From Hippophae tibetana (lineage: Eukaryota; Streptophyta; Magnoliopsida; Rosales; Elaeagnaceae), in contig CM072811.1 of the NCBI GenBank assembly GCA_037013495.1, forward strand, positions 18,110,659 through 18,174,658: a DNA stretch of 64,000 nt, given 5' to 3'. The notes beneath the pieces are model-generated. The model saw only the letters and a list, made by a program, of their open reading frames with translations. It did no database searches and was not told the DNA's origin. The position numbers were made by a program, and so were the translations under genes. Of this stretch, positions 12,166 to 23,833 are shown piece after piece; position 1 is the stretch's first letter; the number at the start of each line of letters is the position of its first letter.

Positions 12166-14089
12166 ACGTTATATCAATTTTAATGTTTTTTTTTTCATTT
12201 TTATCTATTTTGAAAAAAATTACTTTAAAAAATTGCTTGAATAATTATTTATATTAAAAATTTCCTTTTAAATTCAATTGAAAAAATAACAAATGTGTTT
12301 TTTTAAAAACCTAAAAATTGACTATTTAAACTTACTGCTGTCACTTTTCCAAATTGATGAACTACATTGTCCAAAAAAAAAGCTATTGAACCAAAATGTT
12401 CTAACTACAATGTTTAATAGGCATTTGTTCAAAATAAATAAATATATATATATATATATATATAATAAAATTTAATCTAATTATTTAAAGTATTAAAAAG
12501 AAAAAATTCTAGTTAATTAAAATTTATTCTATTTAATAATATTTAAAATATTTTTTCCCTACATAAATATAGGTATATAAAAAATATAATAGCAATAAAA
12601 TTAATATATACATACATATATGTTTGAATTTCAATTATAGGTAATTTTAAAATTATAATAACTATACTTACCCTATGTACAATGACTTGCTGTTTTTGTC
12701 CACCTAATTTACTGTTTCAAACTATTACAAATTTGTGGCATATGCGGGTGCCCTATAATTTCACCAACATTAACATGCTTAGGCAGATCTACCATGTTAA
12801 TTCAAGAGGGGTAGGGGAGTAAAAATTAGTATTATTTATTTTTAAGTTATTATAATCTAAAATTTAATTATTAAATAACAATTAATAAAAAAAAGTTAAC
12901 ATAATTATAAATATGTGTTATTTTTTTGAATAAAAAAATGTTATATATGTATTTCATCTAGATATAAATATGTTAAAATTAATTGTATAAAGATCTTAAA
13001 AATTAAAATATAGGAACATATATATAATTTAATAAAAAATATAAGTAAATTTGTTTATTAAGAGTGTCCGGTGCATCTCCTTTCCCAAGTAGAAGCGCAA
13101 CATCGTTTGATGGGTTAAAGTCTTGGACAGAGTAGGAATGAAGTAGTTAACCTGTGAACTGCATAATTTGAAAAAGAGAATATGATGGGTCCAATATTAG
13201 TTGCTCACCCGTGATTGAAGACTGTAATGGGTCGGTTGTTCTCACGATTAGGTTGAAAGTGACTAAAAGAAATAGTGGAAGAGTGTAAAGATCACGAGAT
13301 TAGTTTAGATAAAAGTCCAAGAATGTGACTTAGTGGGCACATTCACCTACTACTTTCCAACACAAACCTCCAAAATAAACTCACTTAAATAAACATCCAT
13401 CCAGATTCCCACCAACATATATGACATTTCTCTCTCTCTCTCCTTTTTTTTTTAATAAAAGATATTGCAAAAGTATTTCAAATGATATTTATTACACTTT
13501 AGTTCATTGGCTGATTGGTAAGGAATCCTTTTTATTTATTTTGTTTCTTTTTTATTTCTGTGGGCAAAACTCATTTGCAGTCATTAAAAGTGTTCATTAC
13601 TCATGTGTTGCAACAGTTTGAAAAACAAAATGATAATAACATCTGAATGAAAAATTACAAGGTGTAGTATCTATCTTTTGATAAAGAGTAACAACTTTAG
13701 AAAATGAAATACTATCTTATGTTGTAAGATTGGAACTTATAGTTAAAAGAGTATTACTCTTATATGAATCATAATTATTTATGAATAGTTACATTTGTTA
13801 TAATTATAATTATTTATGAATGGTTACATATGTTATAAGCTAACTTTTGAAATACTGAAAAGTCAGCTGTAACTAAACTCGATTGAATACATAGCATTTT
13901 ATAAATAGGTTATTTATTTATTTCATTTGGAAGCCAATTTGCTGAAGAACAATTAAAGTGATTGTTACTTAATTCTCTTATCTCCATCTGTCATTTATTT
14001 ACTAACAAAATTAGTATTTTGAATATTGAAAATGTGAAATATTAATTATCTTGAATCATTTTCAAAGTACAATAAGGGTTATTTAGAAG
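12166..14089. other. Unassigned region; 13060-13440 less AT-rich
   Basis: No recognisable gene or element. 12166-13040 is highly A+T rich with an (AT)n run at 12439-12464. 13060-13440 has a more balanced composition and a CT run (13431-13443), and could be single-copy DNA. A 66-codon frame at 13421-13621 resembles nothing I know. At about 13769-13840 a unit of roughly 36 bp (TAATTATTTATGAAT...GTTACAT) is duplicated in tandem. Confidence 0.4.
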
Positions 14090-15380
14090 TACAAGTTTAT
14101 AGGGTAAGAAAAGGAGAAAAAAGTGAATTTTTTAACCTGAATTGTGGCACACAGTTTTTTCACGCCGTGATATATACATGTACATGATTTAAACATGATT
14201 CACTGTTTTTCCATGACATCATATAATGTTTTCATGCCGTGATGCACATCATATCTAGGATGCATTTAATCATTTCCTTTGCCCTTATGTCATAGCTCAT
14301 AACACTTTAAATTGCAACACATGGGATCCTAATTTTCATGTAATTTTTTTTTTCAAATTTTTAAACATATTTAATATTTTACAATTTTTTTTCTTTTAAG
14401 CTTCTAAGTTGTAATAGAGTACTTTAAGTATAATTCTTCAAGTTGATTTATTTTAATTCAAGAAATACCTAAAAAAAATATATCTATAATTTTAAAAAGA
14501 TAGATTTGTATAAAATGATGGTAAAATAAGCAAATATAAATCTATATATAACTAAACATACATAAAATCACAACTCTCTTCTCGTTAGTCTCTTAGTAAG
14601 AATGAAAAAAACAAAAAAACAAAAACTAGAAATTAAACTATGCTAAATCATTTTCATAGATTGACATGGTTGCATTAGCATATGAAACACGTCTTTTTCG
14701 TGAGGGTTTTCATATATGATATCCATAAACATCAAAAGCAAAACAAAAATTGAAAATAAAAACAAACTAATAACACATAAATAAATAAAATTTAAGAAAA
14801 AAGTAAAAAAAAAGATAAACAAAACTTCTCATGCTTTTAAAATTTCTTTTTAAGTCTATAATTAAAAACTATAGCACAACTTATTTCAATATTCTAAACA
14901 TTCATGATTTATTATAATAATTAGTTGAAAAATCAATTTCATATTCAATTAGAAAATGTATTAGTATAAATTTTACCCAATCTTTGTGTAAAGAATTCCA
15001 ATTCATTTCAACTCTACCCTCACAAAGCATACTCTTAATAACACTGATCTTATTGTTTCAAGCAATCACTAAAAAGTATACACGAAAAAGGTTATGTATA
15101 GAAATGAACTTATAGTTCGTATATGTTTAAAGAATAAAAAGCTCAAAGTGGTGCATCATATTGATCTCATGAAAGGAACCAAATGAATGGATTTATAAAG
15201 AAATCACATGTGATATGCTTGCTAGTTTTGATTTGATTGAGTCAAATTTTATGCACATGTTCATGATTAATTTTGGTATTCTTATTGAGAGAAAAATTAT
15301 GATGAGTTATGTGAGTTGATGATGTATATCATGTTTTAGAATCTATTATCATCCCTTGAGGTGAAATCCTAAATAGTATT
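14090..15380 (-). mobile_element. Athila-like element H: truncated LTR and 3' internal part
   Basis: 14090-14568 matches 17990-18510 nearly line for line (blocks ATTTTCATGTAATTT, GGATGCATTTAAT and CTAAACATAC) and is a piece of the same LTR, missing both its left part and its last ~35 bases. 14577-15380 matches the internal 3' region of element E1 (23846 onward), for example the CTTAGTAAGA tract, 'GGTTGCATT' and 'TTGATCTCATGAAA'. It is non-coding. The right LTR of the same element is probably the one ending at 18540. Confidence 0.6.
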
Positions 15381-17180
15381 TAACATAAGAAATGATTTAG
15401 GCCTTGTTTGGATTGATTGAGCCTTTCAAGCTAACCATTGTTAATATCTTTACTCGTCCATTTAAGCCCAACTAAGAACCTTTCATATCATTAAGTCATA
15501 TTTTATGCCTAAATAATAAGCATAACATTTACCCTTGCACCTTTAGCTTGTATGAAATGAAAAAAAATGTAATCATGTATGCTATAAAATAAGGTGAAAT
15601 GTAATGCATCCTAAACAAAACACTCACAACACTATTATCCCTCTAAATAAAAAAAATAAAAGTGAAAATAAGTTTGGGGGTGTTGTGAAGTTACAAAAAT
15701 ATATGGCACAAGAGAATATGAAGAGGATGATAAGATATGATGCACTAAAATATCAAGTAACAACTCAATTGTAGTTAAAAAGAAGTATAAAGTGTGGAAA
15801 GAGCCTAAATGTCTTCATTTATCGCCCCACCTAAGCCTTATATTATAAGCGTGTAAAACCCTTATTGATTTTTAGCTAAATGCATATTTATATTAGTGGA
15901 GAGAGATGTGAAAATAGAATTATGAATTTGTTCTAAGAATGAATTGATTAGCATGCTCATATAGGTTGATTTCATAAGTGCACTGGATGATATCATATGT
16001 AACACACACCCATGAATCAATTTGTCAAAAACCTTACATATATTTGTATTGATAGAACATTGATTGATAAATATATAAATATTTTTGTATTATAATTATA
16101 TGACTTTTAAGTGAGATAGTTTTCATTGAATATGCATGTATGTATGTATATATATACTGTCCATGTCAATTTATCTTGTTAGACTTGGCTTTACTTGAGG
16201 ACAAGCAGATTTAAGTTTGAAGGTGTGATAAATATATAAAAGTAGAGTTATTAGTGCAATTTTTTACTTAATGGGTGAAAATATATTTTTTAGAATTTTC
16301 TTAGAATTGTTTTTGAATTTTTTAATGTAAGACCAATCAAAATAGGACACGTGGATGCCATGTAAGCAAGGAGAGCCAATCATATCATGCTACATGTAAA
16401 ACTTACAACATGTGGATGCCAAATTAGCATATAGGAGCCAATCGCAGTGCGTCATGTGTACTAGGTGACACTAACTCTTCCATATGTCGATGCATCGTTC
16501 ATTCAAAATTTTACCATGTAGTTAACAAGTATTCCACGTGTCATTATGGGATTTATTTTTTCTTTCCACAGGGGTGCCATGTAATCTATATCAGTGAATC
16601 AAAGCATGCCACATGATGCTGACTTAACATGCATTGACCACAACCAGTCTGCCCCACCACGTATCGTGTGCTGATTGGTCCATCTTTCTCCCTTGTCACA
16701 TGTCACGATCCCATTAGCATATCTTTTGTTATTTTTTGGTGCCAAAATATAGAAAAACTTAAAAAAAGAGTATATGATTTTTGTGGAGATTCAAGAGGAG
16801 ATTGATACTACAATTTAAGAGATTTATTGCATTTATTCTTCTTCTCATTTCTTCATCAATTTTTATGTTTTTCTTTATGAAAAATCTGAGCTTTATAAGT
16901 ACAACTATGTTTAGCTAATTTTTGAATCTAGGGGTCTTACCCAATTTTTCTACATATGATGATCAAATATTTTGTCCTAGTTATGATTTCAATTTGATTA
17001 TATTATTTAATCTAATTTTTATGCTATTAAAGTTTTTGCCAATAATTGATCTATAAAGGAATTTACTAGATTTGAGAGAATTTTTTAATTATTGGTCTTA
17101 ATTAAATAACATGCATTATTTCTAGGAAGAGATGTATGATTCTTATGTATGTGATCCATAATTGATATTTTATTTTTTAA
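15380..17180 (+). mobile_element. Tat-like gypsy 3' end and LTR (element I)
   Basis: Plus strand. The sequence CTTGAGGACAAGCAGATTTAAG at 16194-16215, followed by a purine-rich tract and TGATAAATATATAAAAG at 16227, is the standard end of the internal region and LTR start in Tat-lineage gypsy elements (established knowledge). The LTR holds repeated G-box and CCAAT motifs at 16340-16700. The right border is uncertain, anywhere between about 16900 and 17180, because it runs into the H LTR of opposite orientation. No coding remains; the 5' part of the element is absent. Confidence 0.55.
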
Positions 17181-18540
17181 TTAAACTTTGACCTGCCACC
17201 TTTAGTTGGACCAAAAATTTAAACCTTTATTAAATTGCCCTCATTTTCTAAGAAATTACTAAATCATGTAACTTACCACTTTCGTCGGGCCGATAATTTA
17301 AACTTCTTCAATATGTCTTTGTTAGGTTTATGATTTAAGTATATGGAATTAGCTTTCAAATTTTAAAACCACGTGAAGGATATGTCATCTCTATACTTTC
17401 AAAAATACTTCTTATAAAAATCTTTAAAATAGATACCACTTTAACTATACAATTGATATAGACCAAAAGATTTAAGAGTATAACTCTACATCAAATTTAG
17501 ATAATTTAAATCCTAAATCTAACTCTCTTTATTATAAAAATATTTCGTTAATATATTTTTCATTTACAAACTTTGATTTAAATCTTGACGAGGAAATAAA
17601 ACTTAATTCATTTTATAAAAATGTTTAATTTACTTTAATATTGCACAAGCATAACAACATTACTAATATCTAATACTATATATAACAAGATCTGCATTGT
17701 TTAATAAATGATCAATAAATTAAACATATAGCATGCAAAGTAACACTTAGAAATACTTTGAAAAGAATGCATTTTAATATACTTCAATAGAATTCTTAGA
17801 ATATTTTCTAAAAAACCTCCAGATAGAATTGTTGTCCTGTTTATTGAATTGAAACTAAAAGTTATTACATGAACTAAATTTATACAAATCTCGAACGAGA
17901 GAAGAACTTTAAACTACTAAAAGAAAAACTAAGAAAAGCTAAGAAATTAGCTATAAGAGAGCTGATGGGATGAAAGAGGTATATTTTTGCAAAATAAATC
18001 GAGTCCTATTTATAGGGCGAGGAAAGGAGAAAAAATGGATTTTTCAACTTGACATCGTGGCAAACAATTTTTCCATGCCGCAGCATACATATCATGTACA
18101 CGGTATGAGCATGATCCACTCCTTTTGCACCATGGCACACAAGTTTTTGATGCCATGGACCATATCATATTCAGGATGCATTTAATATTTTCCTTTGATT
18201 TGGCATCGCGACTCACAACAAATTTCTGTAGTGGCACGCTTTAAACTACATCACTTGGAACCCTAATTTTCATGTAATTTATTTTTCTATTTTTTGAACA
18301 TATGTAATTCTTTACAAATATTTTCTTTTAATATTCCAGGTTTTAATAGAATGCTTTAAAAATAATTCTTCATGTTGATTTATTTTAATACAAGAAATAC
18401 TTAAAAAATAACAAAATATACCTATGATTTTGAAAAGATAGTTTTGCATAAAATAATTGTAAAGAAAGCACATACAAATCTATATAATCACTAAACATAC
18501 CTAAAGTCATGATATATTAAGTGTTTTTGAGCACTTATCA
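17180..18540 (-). mobile_element. Athila-like LTR of element H
   Basis: Minus-strand LTR, same superfamily as the E1 LTRs: shared 'CCACCTTTAGT' block, the sequence around GCAAGCATAACAAC, 'CCTCCAGATAGAATT', and an end reading TGATAAGTGCTC on the minus strand at 18540. A TATA box TATAAATA lies on the minus strand at 18007-18014. The right flank is TCATC, and immediately beyond it the G integrase frame reads ...FWDD, so the LTR landed inside a coding region. The left border is uncertain. Confidence 0.65.
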
Positions 18541-20681
18541 TCATCCCAAAAATATTGTTTTACATCACAAAAGAATTTCTTCTTTTTTTGCCATGTAAGG
18601 CCAGGTGGAAGGATGTTGGCAACTAGAAAGTTTGCAATGTTTGCATACCATGGGATGTAATTTTTGAGCCACTGAAAGAAGTTGGTCATTTTGGAAAGAT
18701 TCCTCAATCACCATATTATCATCCATAATAGCTTCCCTCTCTAATCTAGATAGATAGTCTACTCCCTGATTTTTTGTTCCTCTTTTATCATAGATTTCCA
18801 AGTCAAACTCTTATAGAAAGAGAACCCATCTAATTAGTCTTGGTTTGGCATCCTTGTTTGTCATGAGATACTTAATTATAGTGGCTAGGAGTTCCTTTGG
18901 TCCCAACTAAATAAGATCTGAATATCTCAGGCATATATAGTGGCTAGGAGTTCCTTCTCTATAGTGGCATAATTCATTTGAGCATTTTGCATGAGTAATA
19001 TATGTCATGGACCATCTTGTCTATTCATTGCCCCAAAACAATCCTAATAGAAAAATCACTTGGATCTATATTAACTCAAAGGTCAAGCTCCAATTTGGTG
19101 CTACTATAACTGGTATTGACACTAATTTAGCTTTAAGCACTTGAAATGCCTTTAAATATTTATCATCAAATTTGAAAGGAACATATTTTTTTTAAAAGAT
19201 TCCATAAGGGTTTGGAGACTTTAGAAAAATCTTTGATAAATCTATGGTAAAAGCTCATATACCTAAGAAAACTCCTAACTCTTCTAACACTAGTAGGTGG
19301 TGGTAGCTTCTCATTTACTTCTATCTTAGCTTTATCCATCTCAGTACCATTAGTTAAGAATTTGTGGCTTGAGATAATACCCTAATATACCATGAAGTGA
19401 CACTTCTCCCAATTTAAAACCAAGTTGATTTCTTCACATCTTTGGAGCACTAGGGACATTCATGAAATGTGTTCCCAAAGACCAAGAAGTCATCTATAGA
19501 GATCTTCAAATGCTTCTCAACCATGTCTGAGAAAATAACCATTATGCATTGTTGAAATATTACAGATGCATTGCACAACTCAAATGACATTCTCTTGAAA
19601 GAAAAGTTCCAAAAGGATATGTAAAGATCGTATTTCTTGGTCTTTAGGTACAATAAAGATCTAATTATAGACATAATATCTATCTAGAAGGGAAAGGAAG
19701 GAATGTTTGAATGTTTGACTAATCTATCAGGCATTTGATCCATAAATGAGAGAGGAAAATGGTCCTTCCTTGTAGCTTTATTCACCTTACAAAAATATAT
19801 ACATACTCTCCATCCTGTGATAGTCCTTGTGGGTATTAACTCATTTGATTCATTTTCTATGACAATGGTGGCTTCTCAATGGATGGTTTATGCCTAGATC
19901 TTATCTCAAGACACTCAACAACCACATTAGATACACATATGAGATGTATAGTCTTCAAATAGTTCACGTAGTCAACAATATTAACTTACATCATAGATTT
20001 CACAGTTCCATAATTAAAGTAAGTGGAGTTTTTTCTAATGAATTTATTTCATGGTTCTTAGCATCATGTGTTAAAGTCTCAAGTATGGGTAGTTGAAATG
20101 ATTTAGTTAAATTATCATCATGAGTGTGTGCCACTAAGTGATTTTCATGATACTCATCAGCTTGTGTGTTCACAGAATTAACAAGAACATATTCTAAAGC
20201 ATTACTAGGACACATGTTATGAAGCACAATAGTGGATAGCTCATCAGTAACATCTATCGTAAATCAATCACTTGTAATATCAGTATTAGGAAATTTAATT
20301 ATTTTGAAAACATTAAATACAACCTATTCATTCTACACTCTCATTGTAAGCTCACATTTTTATACATCAATGAGTGCTCTTCTGATTGCTAAAAATGGAT
20401 GACCAAGTATGATAGGAATGTCACGATCCTTTCCTATGTCTAGTACAACAAACTCTGCTAGAAAAATGATTTTTTCCATTTTTACTAGCACAAATTCTAC
20501 CACACATCGAGGTCGCTTGATTGACCTATCTACCATTGTAATGTTCTTGAAGTGGGTTTGGCTTCACCAACCCCTAATGTCTTGAAAATTGATAAGGACA
20601 TAAGGTTAATGTTTGTACCCAAGTCATATAGTAGCTTGCCAAAGTGCATATTCCCAATTGCACATGGGATGTCAAGGCTAC
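18541..20681 (-). pseudogene. Athila-like pol of element G (protease to integrase N-terminus)
   Basis: Minus-strand gypsy polyprotein, read right to left. The protease at 20681-20540 has LLYDLGTNINLMSLSIF, retaining the active-site Asp. After a stretch full of stops, reverse transcriptase starts near 19890 with NELIPTRTITGWRV and KDHFPLSFMDQM, then FELCNASVIFQQCIMVIFSD and SIDDFLVFG, which keeps the DD of the YxDD box (19674-19450). RNase H remnants follow ([16 protein letters not shown] near 18860-18780), then the integrase N-terminal part at 18801-18541 ending FWDD at the H LTR. Many stops and frameshifts show long decay. The rest of integrase is not seen beyond H. The motif set is typical of the Athila/Tat branch. 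Confidence 0.8.
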
Positions 20682-21749
20682 TGATGACTTGCATGATTTC
20701 ATATAGTTTATCACTTCTCAACTTTAACTTAAGTCTAATTTTATTTATTTTTTATTGAATTCAGACTTTATTATTATTATTTAAATTTTATTGCAAATTT
20801 GAATATAATGAAGATCCAAAATTTTTAAAAGAATATCATCTAAGGACTCTTAAATTTAAATGAAGATTTAGTTAAATCTAATTTAAATGAAAATGTCTCT
20901 ATATATATATATAAAAAAGAGGAGCCACGCAAAAGGGAGCCACCAAGAAAAAAAAAGAATTAGGGGCATCAGAAGAGGATAGATAGGAGAGAAAAATAGA
21001 GAGCGAAAAAAAAACTTTGGGAAAAATTAAAACAAAAGAAATTTCTCTTGTGATCCATTTTCATTTCAAATCCTTTCAGAAAATTATGGTGAATTGTTTT
21101 TTGTTAAATTTATTTTTTAGCATGAACTAAATTTTATTTATTCTAGGAAAAAGTTGAAATTTAATTCCAAACTATGCTTGATTTTCTATGTTAATTTGAC
21201 TTATTTTTCTTTATGTTTTTATGATTTATTCTAAGTTTAATGCTTCTAATTAACTGTCCATTAATTAGATGATTTTACTCTTGTGATTTACTATCGAAAG
21301 ATAGAATTATAAGATAGATTTGGAATATTTCGACATAGGTGAATATAGTGATCGAAAGACTTTTATGAACCTGTATAGTTTTAAAATCATTGGTCTTAAT
21401 GCTTTCTTGTTTTATTAAATTCCATACTCTTGTGTAAATTAATGAACAAGAATATTTTCAATTGACTATCGAAAGAGGCTTTTGGTTATATTTTTTGGAG
21501 ATTACTAACAAACAGAGAGAATTGAATTCAATTAGCTAGATGAGTAAAGCATAGCGATGGATTAGGTGAAATCAATTTCCTAAAATTTTTCTTCCTATTA
21601 ATTTGATCTTTACACAACATCTTTATTAATTAAGATTAGTATAATTTTGTTATTTTTCAAAAATAAGTTACCAATCCCCAAGAACGATACTTTTCTTATA
21701 ACTTTATTATAAACTATGGTAATTTGCACTTGTAGTTTTTCACCAATCA
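20682..21749 (+). mobile_element. Solo LTR inserted in element G protease
   Basis: The LTR begins TGATGACTTGCATG and ends TTTTTCACCAATCA. The flanks are GCTAC (20677-20681) and TCTAC (21750-21754), a 5-bp target duplication with one change. On either side the minus-strand G reading frame is interrupted; joining the flanks at one target copy restores the family's conserved spacer before the IPC(A/T)IG motif. No internal sequence is present, as expected after LTR-LTR recombination. It has an AT-rich TATA region near 20900 and GA-rich sequence after it. Its family differs from the E1/H LTRs. Confidence 0.8.
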
Positions 21750-22004
21750 TCTACCTAGATGTTTCAATTTTTATGGTAGTTTTCTATCGAGGATGGCACT
21801 TTAAAATTTAGTCAGGGTTATTGTCTCATTATGTCCAAGCCTCTTTTTCTTAGACATGATGTCTTTCATGAATTTGGCATATGAAGGTATCTATTCAAGA
21901 TCATCTACAAATGGTATGTTTATATGTAACTTCTTGAAGACTTCCAAGAATTTTGAAAACTACTTGTCTAAGTTTTGCTTTTGGAGTTTTTATGGGAAAG
22001 GTAT
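21750..22004 (-). pseudogene. Element G gag-protease linker (middle piece)
   Basis: The reverse complement carries FSKFLEVFKKLHINIPF, SYAKFMKDIMSKKKRLG and AILDRKLP, the hallmark segment between gag and protease in Athila/Tat polyproteins. Several sense codons have become stops (after FP, LDK, DDLE, TKF). The segment is bounded on the left by the solo LTR and on the right by the E1 target duplication GGTAT. The frame continues on the far side of E1 at 29005. Confidence 0.85.
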
Positions 22005-23833
22005 TGATGAGCGAAAATCAGCATCGCCGATTCTTGTCAATACTTTGGTTTTAATATTTGTAAAACTCTCGCAAGTGCACGAATCATTTCGTAGAAAATG
22101 ATAAGTATACTCCCAAGGTCGATCTAAGGAAGGAATGTATGTGGTTTTTAATTTATTATTCAAACTTTTAAAAACGAAATTAAATCCTAAACATCCTGTC
22201 ACGATATTTTGGGGTTTTGTGTTTTTAATCTAGTTACATAAAAATAAACATAGATTCAATAAACATTTATGCAAATTTTATCTTTTATAATAATTGAGTA
22301 TTTATGGATATAATAACTAAGTTAATTATGCTTGCTCATATTATTTAGGTTATTAAAGATATGAATTGATATTTATTGATTCTCCATTTTTTATATGAAT
22401 ACCACCTTTAGTGGGGTTAGATATTCTTTGTTAACTAAACAAATCAATTAACACCTATGGGTGGGGTTGATAACTAATATGCTTAATTAAATTAATTCCT
22501 TTTTCTAAGAGATTGAAAATGAACTATTTAAATGCCACCTTTGGTGGGGTTAGACAGTTTAAACTTTATTCAAGGTGTCCAAATTAAACCTAAGAATTTA
22601 GTTATCCGAGTACTAACTTTCAAGTTTTAAAACCATTACTGAAAACATATTGTCAATACATTTTCAGATAATAATTCTTATAAAAACTTTTGAAATAGAG
22701 CTTCACTCTAACTACTGGGCGATTGTACCAACAAATAAAAGAGTACTACTCTAAATCAGAACGGATAACTAAACCTTAAAATCTCATTTTCAGGTTTAAG
22801 TTTGTAATGAAAAATAATATATTTCTCTCTAACATTCTTAATATAAAATCTTGAATAAAAACAAAATCAATTCATTTTAGAGATTTTCACATATTTAATA
22901 TTTCGCAAGCATAACAACGTTATTATTACATCATGTTTACTAACAGCCAGCAGAGTTAAATTTAATCACAGACAAATTAAATATAACATGTAAGAATAAA
23001 GCATAAAAAATAACTGTAAAGAATATATAATCCTTATAGAACTTCGATGCTATTCCCGTTGCTGGAAAACCTCCAAGCGGAATTTGCACTCCCATTTATT
23101 GAATCAAAAAGCTAATAAATTACAAAAACATAACTAGTTCTTCCCAAAAAGGGAAGAACTCTAAAACTAAGAGAAGCTAAAAACTAAGAAAAACTAAAAA
23201 AAAAACTAAAAATCTAAGAAAAGAGAGAAAGAAAGAGAAGAGAAGAATGGTTTTTAGGTGTGTTTAGAAGTTAAGGGAAGGGGGGTATTTATAGGTGAGG
23301 ATTGAGGGAAAAAGTGAGTGAAAAAATGTTAAAAAAATGTGAAAACGCAGAGTGCAATTGCTGAGGTCATTGATGATGTCAACATGACATCATGGAGCGG
23401 CTGCGCGTGAAAATGGGGCGAAATGGCCATCGGCGTGCGCGGAAGGTGGAGCAACGCACGCGGGCACGCGCGGAACTGGGACTGGGCACGTGCGGGTCTG
23501 GGCGCTGGCGCGTGTGGGGCTCGGCGCGGCTGGGCGGCGCGATTCTCTCCTTGTTGACATTTTTGACCCATTTTGTCCAATTTTTCTAGATTTGGTGACC
23601 TTTCCCCATTTATTTATTAATATATTTGTGATGTATTGCTTCTAGTATTCCTCTTTGAGTCTTTAAGTTACGTTTTTAAGCGAAAATACCTGAAAAACAA
23701 TAAAAATACCCGTGATTTCGAAAAAGATAAATTTAATTAAATATATGATAAAACATATAAATATATATATTTTTTTATCAATTAATATGCATAAAATCAA
23801 GGTAATTTTATTGCTTTTTGAGCACTCATAACA
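22005..23833 (-). repeat. E1 3' LTR
   Basis: 1829 bp; on the minus strand it runs from TGTTATGAGTGC to TCGCTCATCA. A TATA box TATAAATA lies on the minus strand at 23286-23293. It contains a C+G-rich, CpG-rich island at 23392-23550. Compared with the 5' LTR it keeps about 75 bp (22461-22545) lying between two copies of GGTGGGGTT, and about 50 bp around 22645-22690. Confidence 0.9.

Noticed and set aside
23329..23589. Overlapping Arg/Ala/Pro-rich frames on both strands
   Set aside because: They result from the CpG-rich island of the E1 LTR; the 5' LTR copy does not preserve the same frame.
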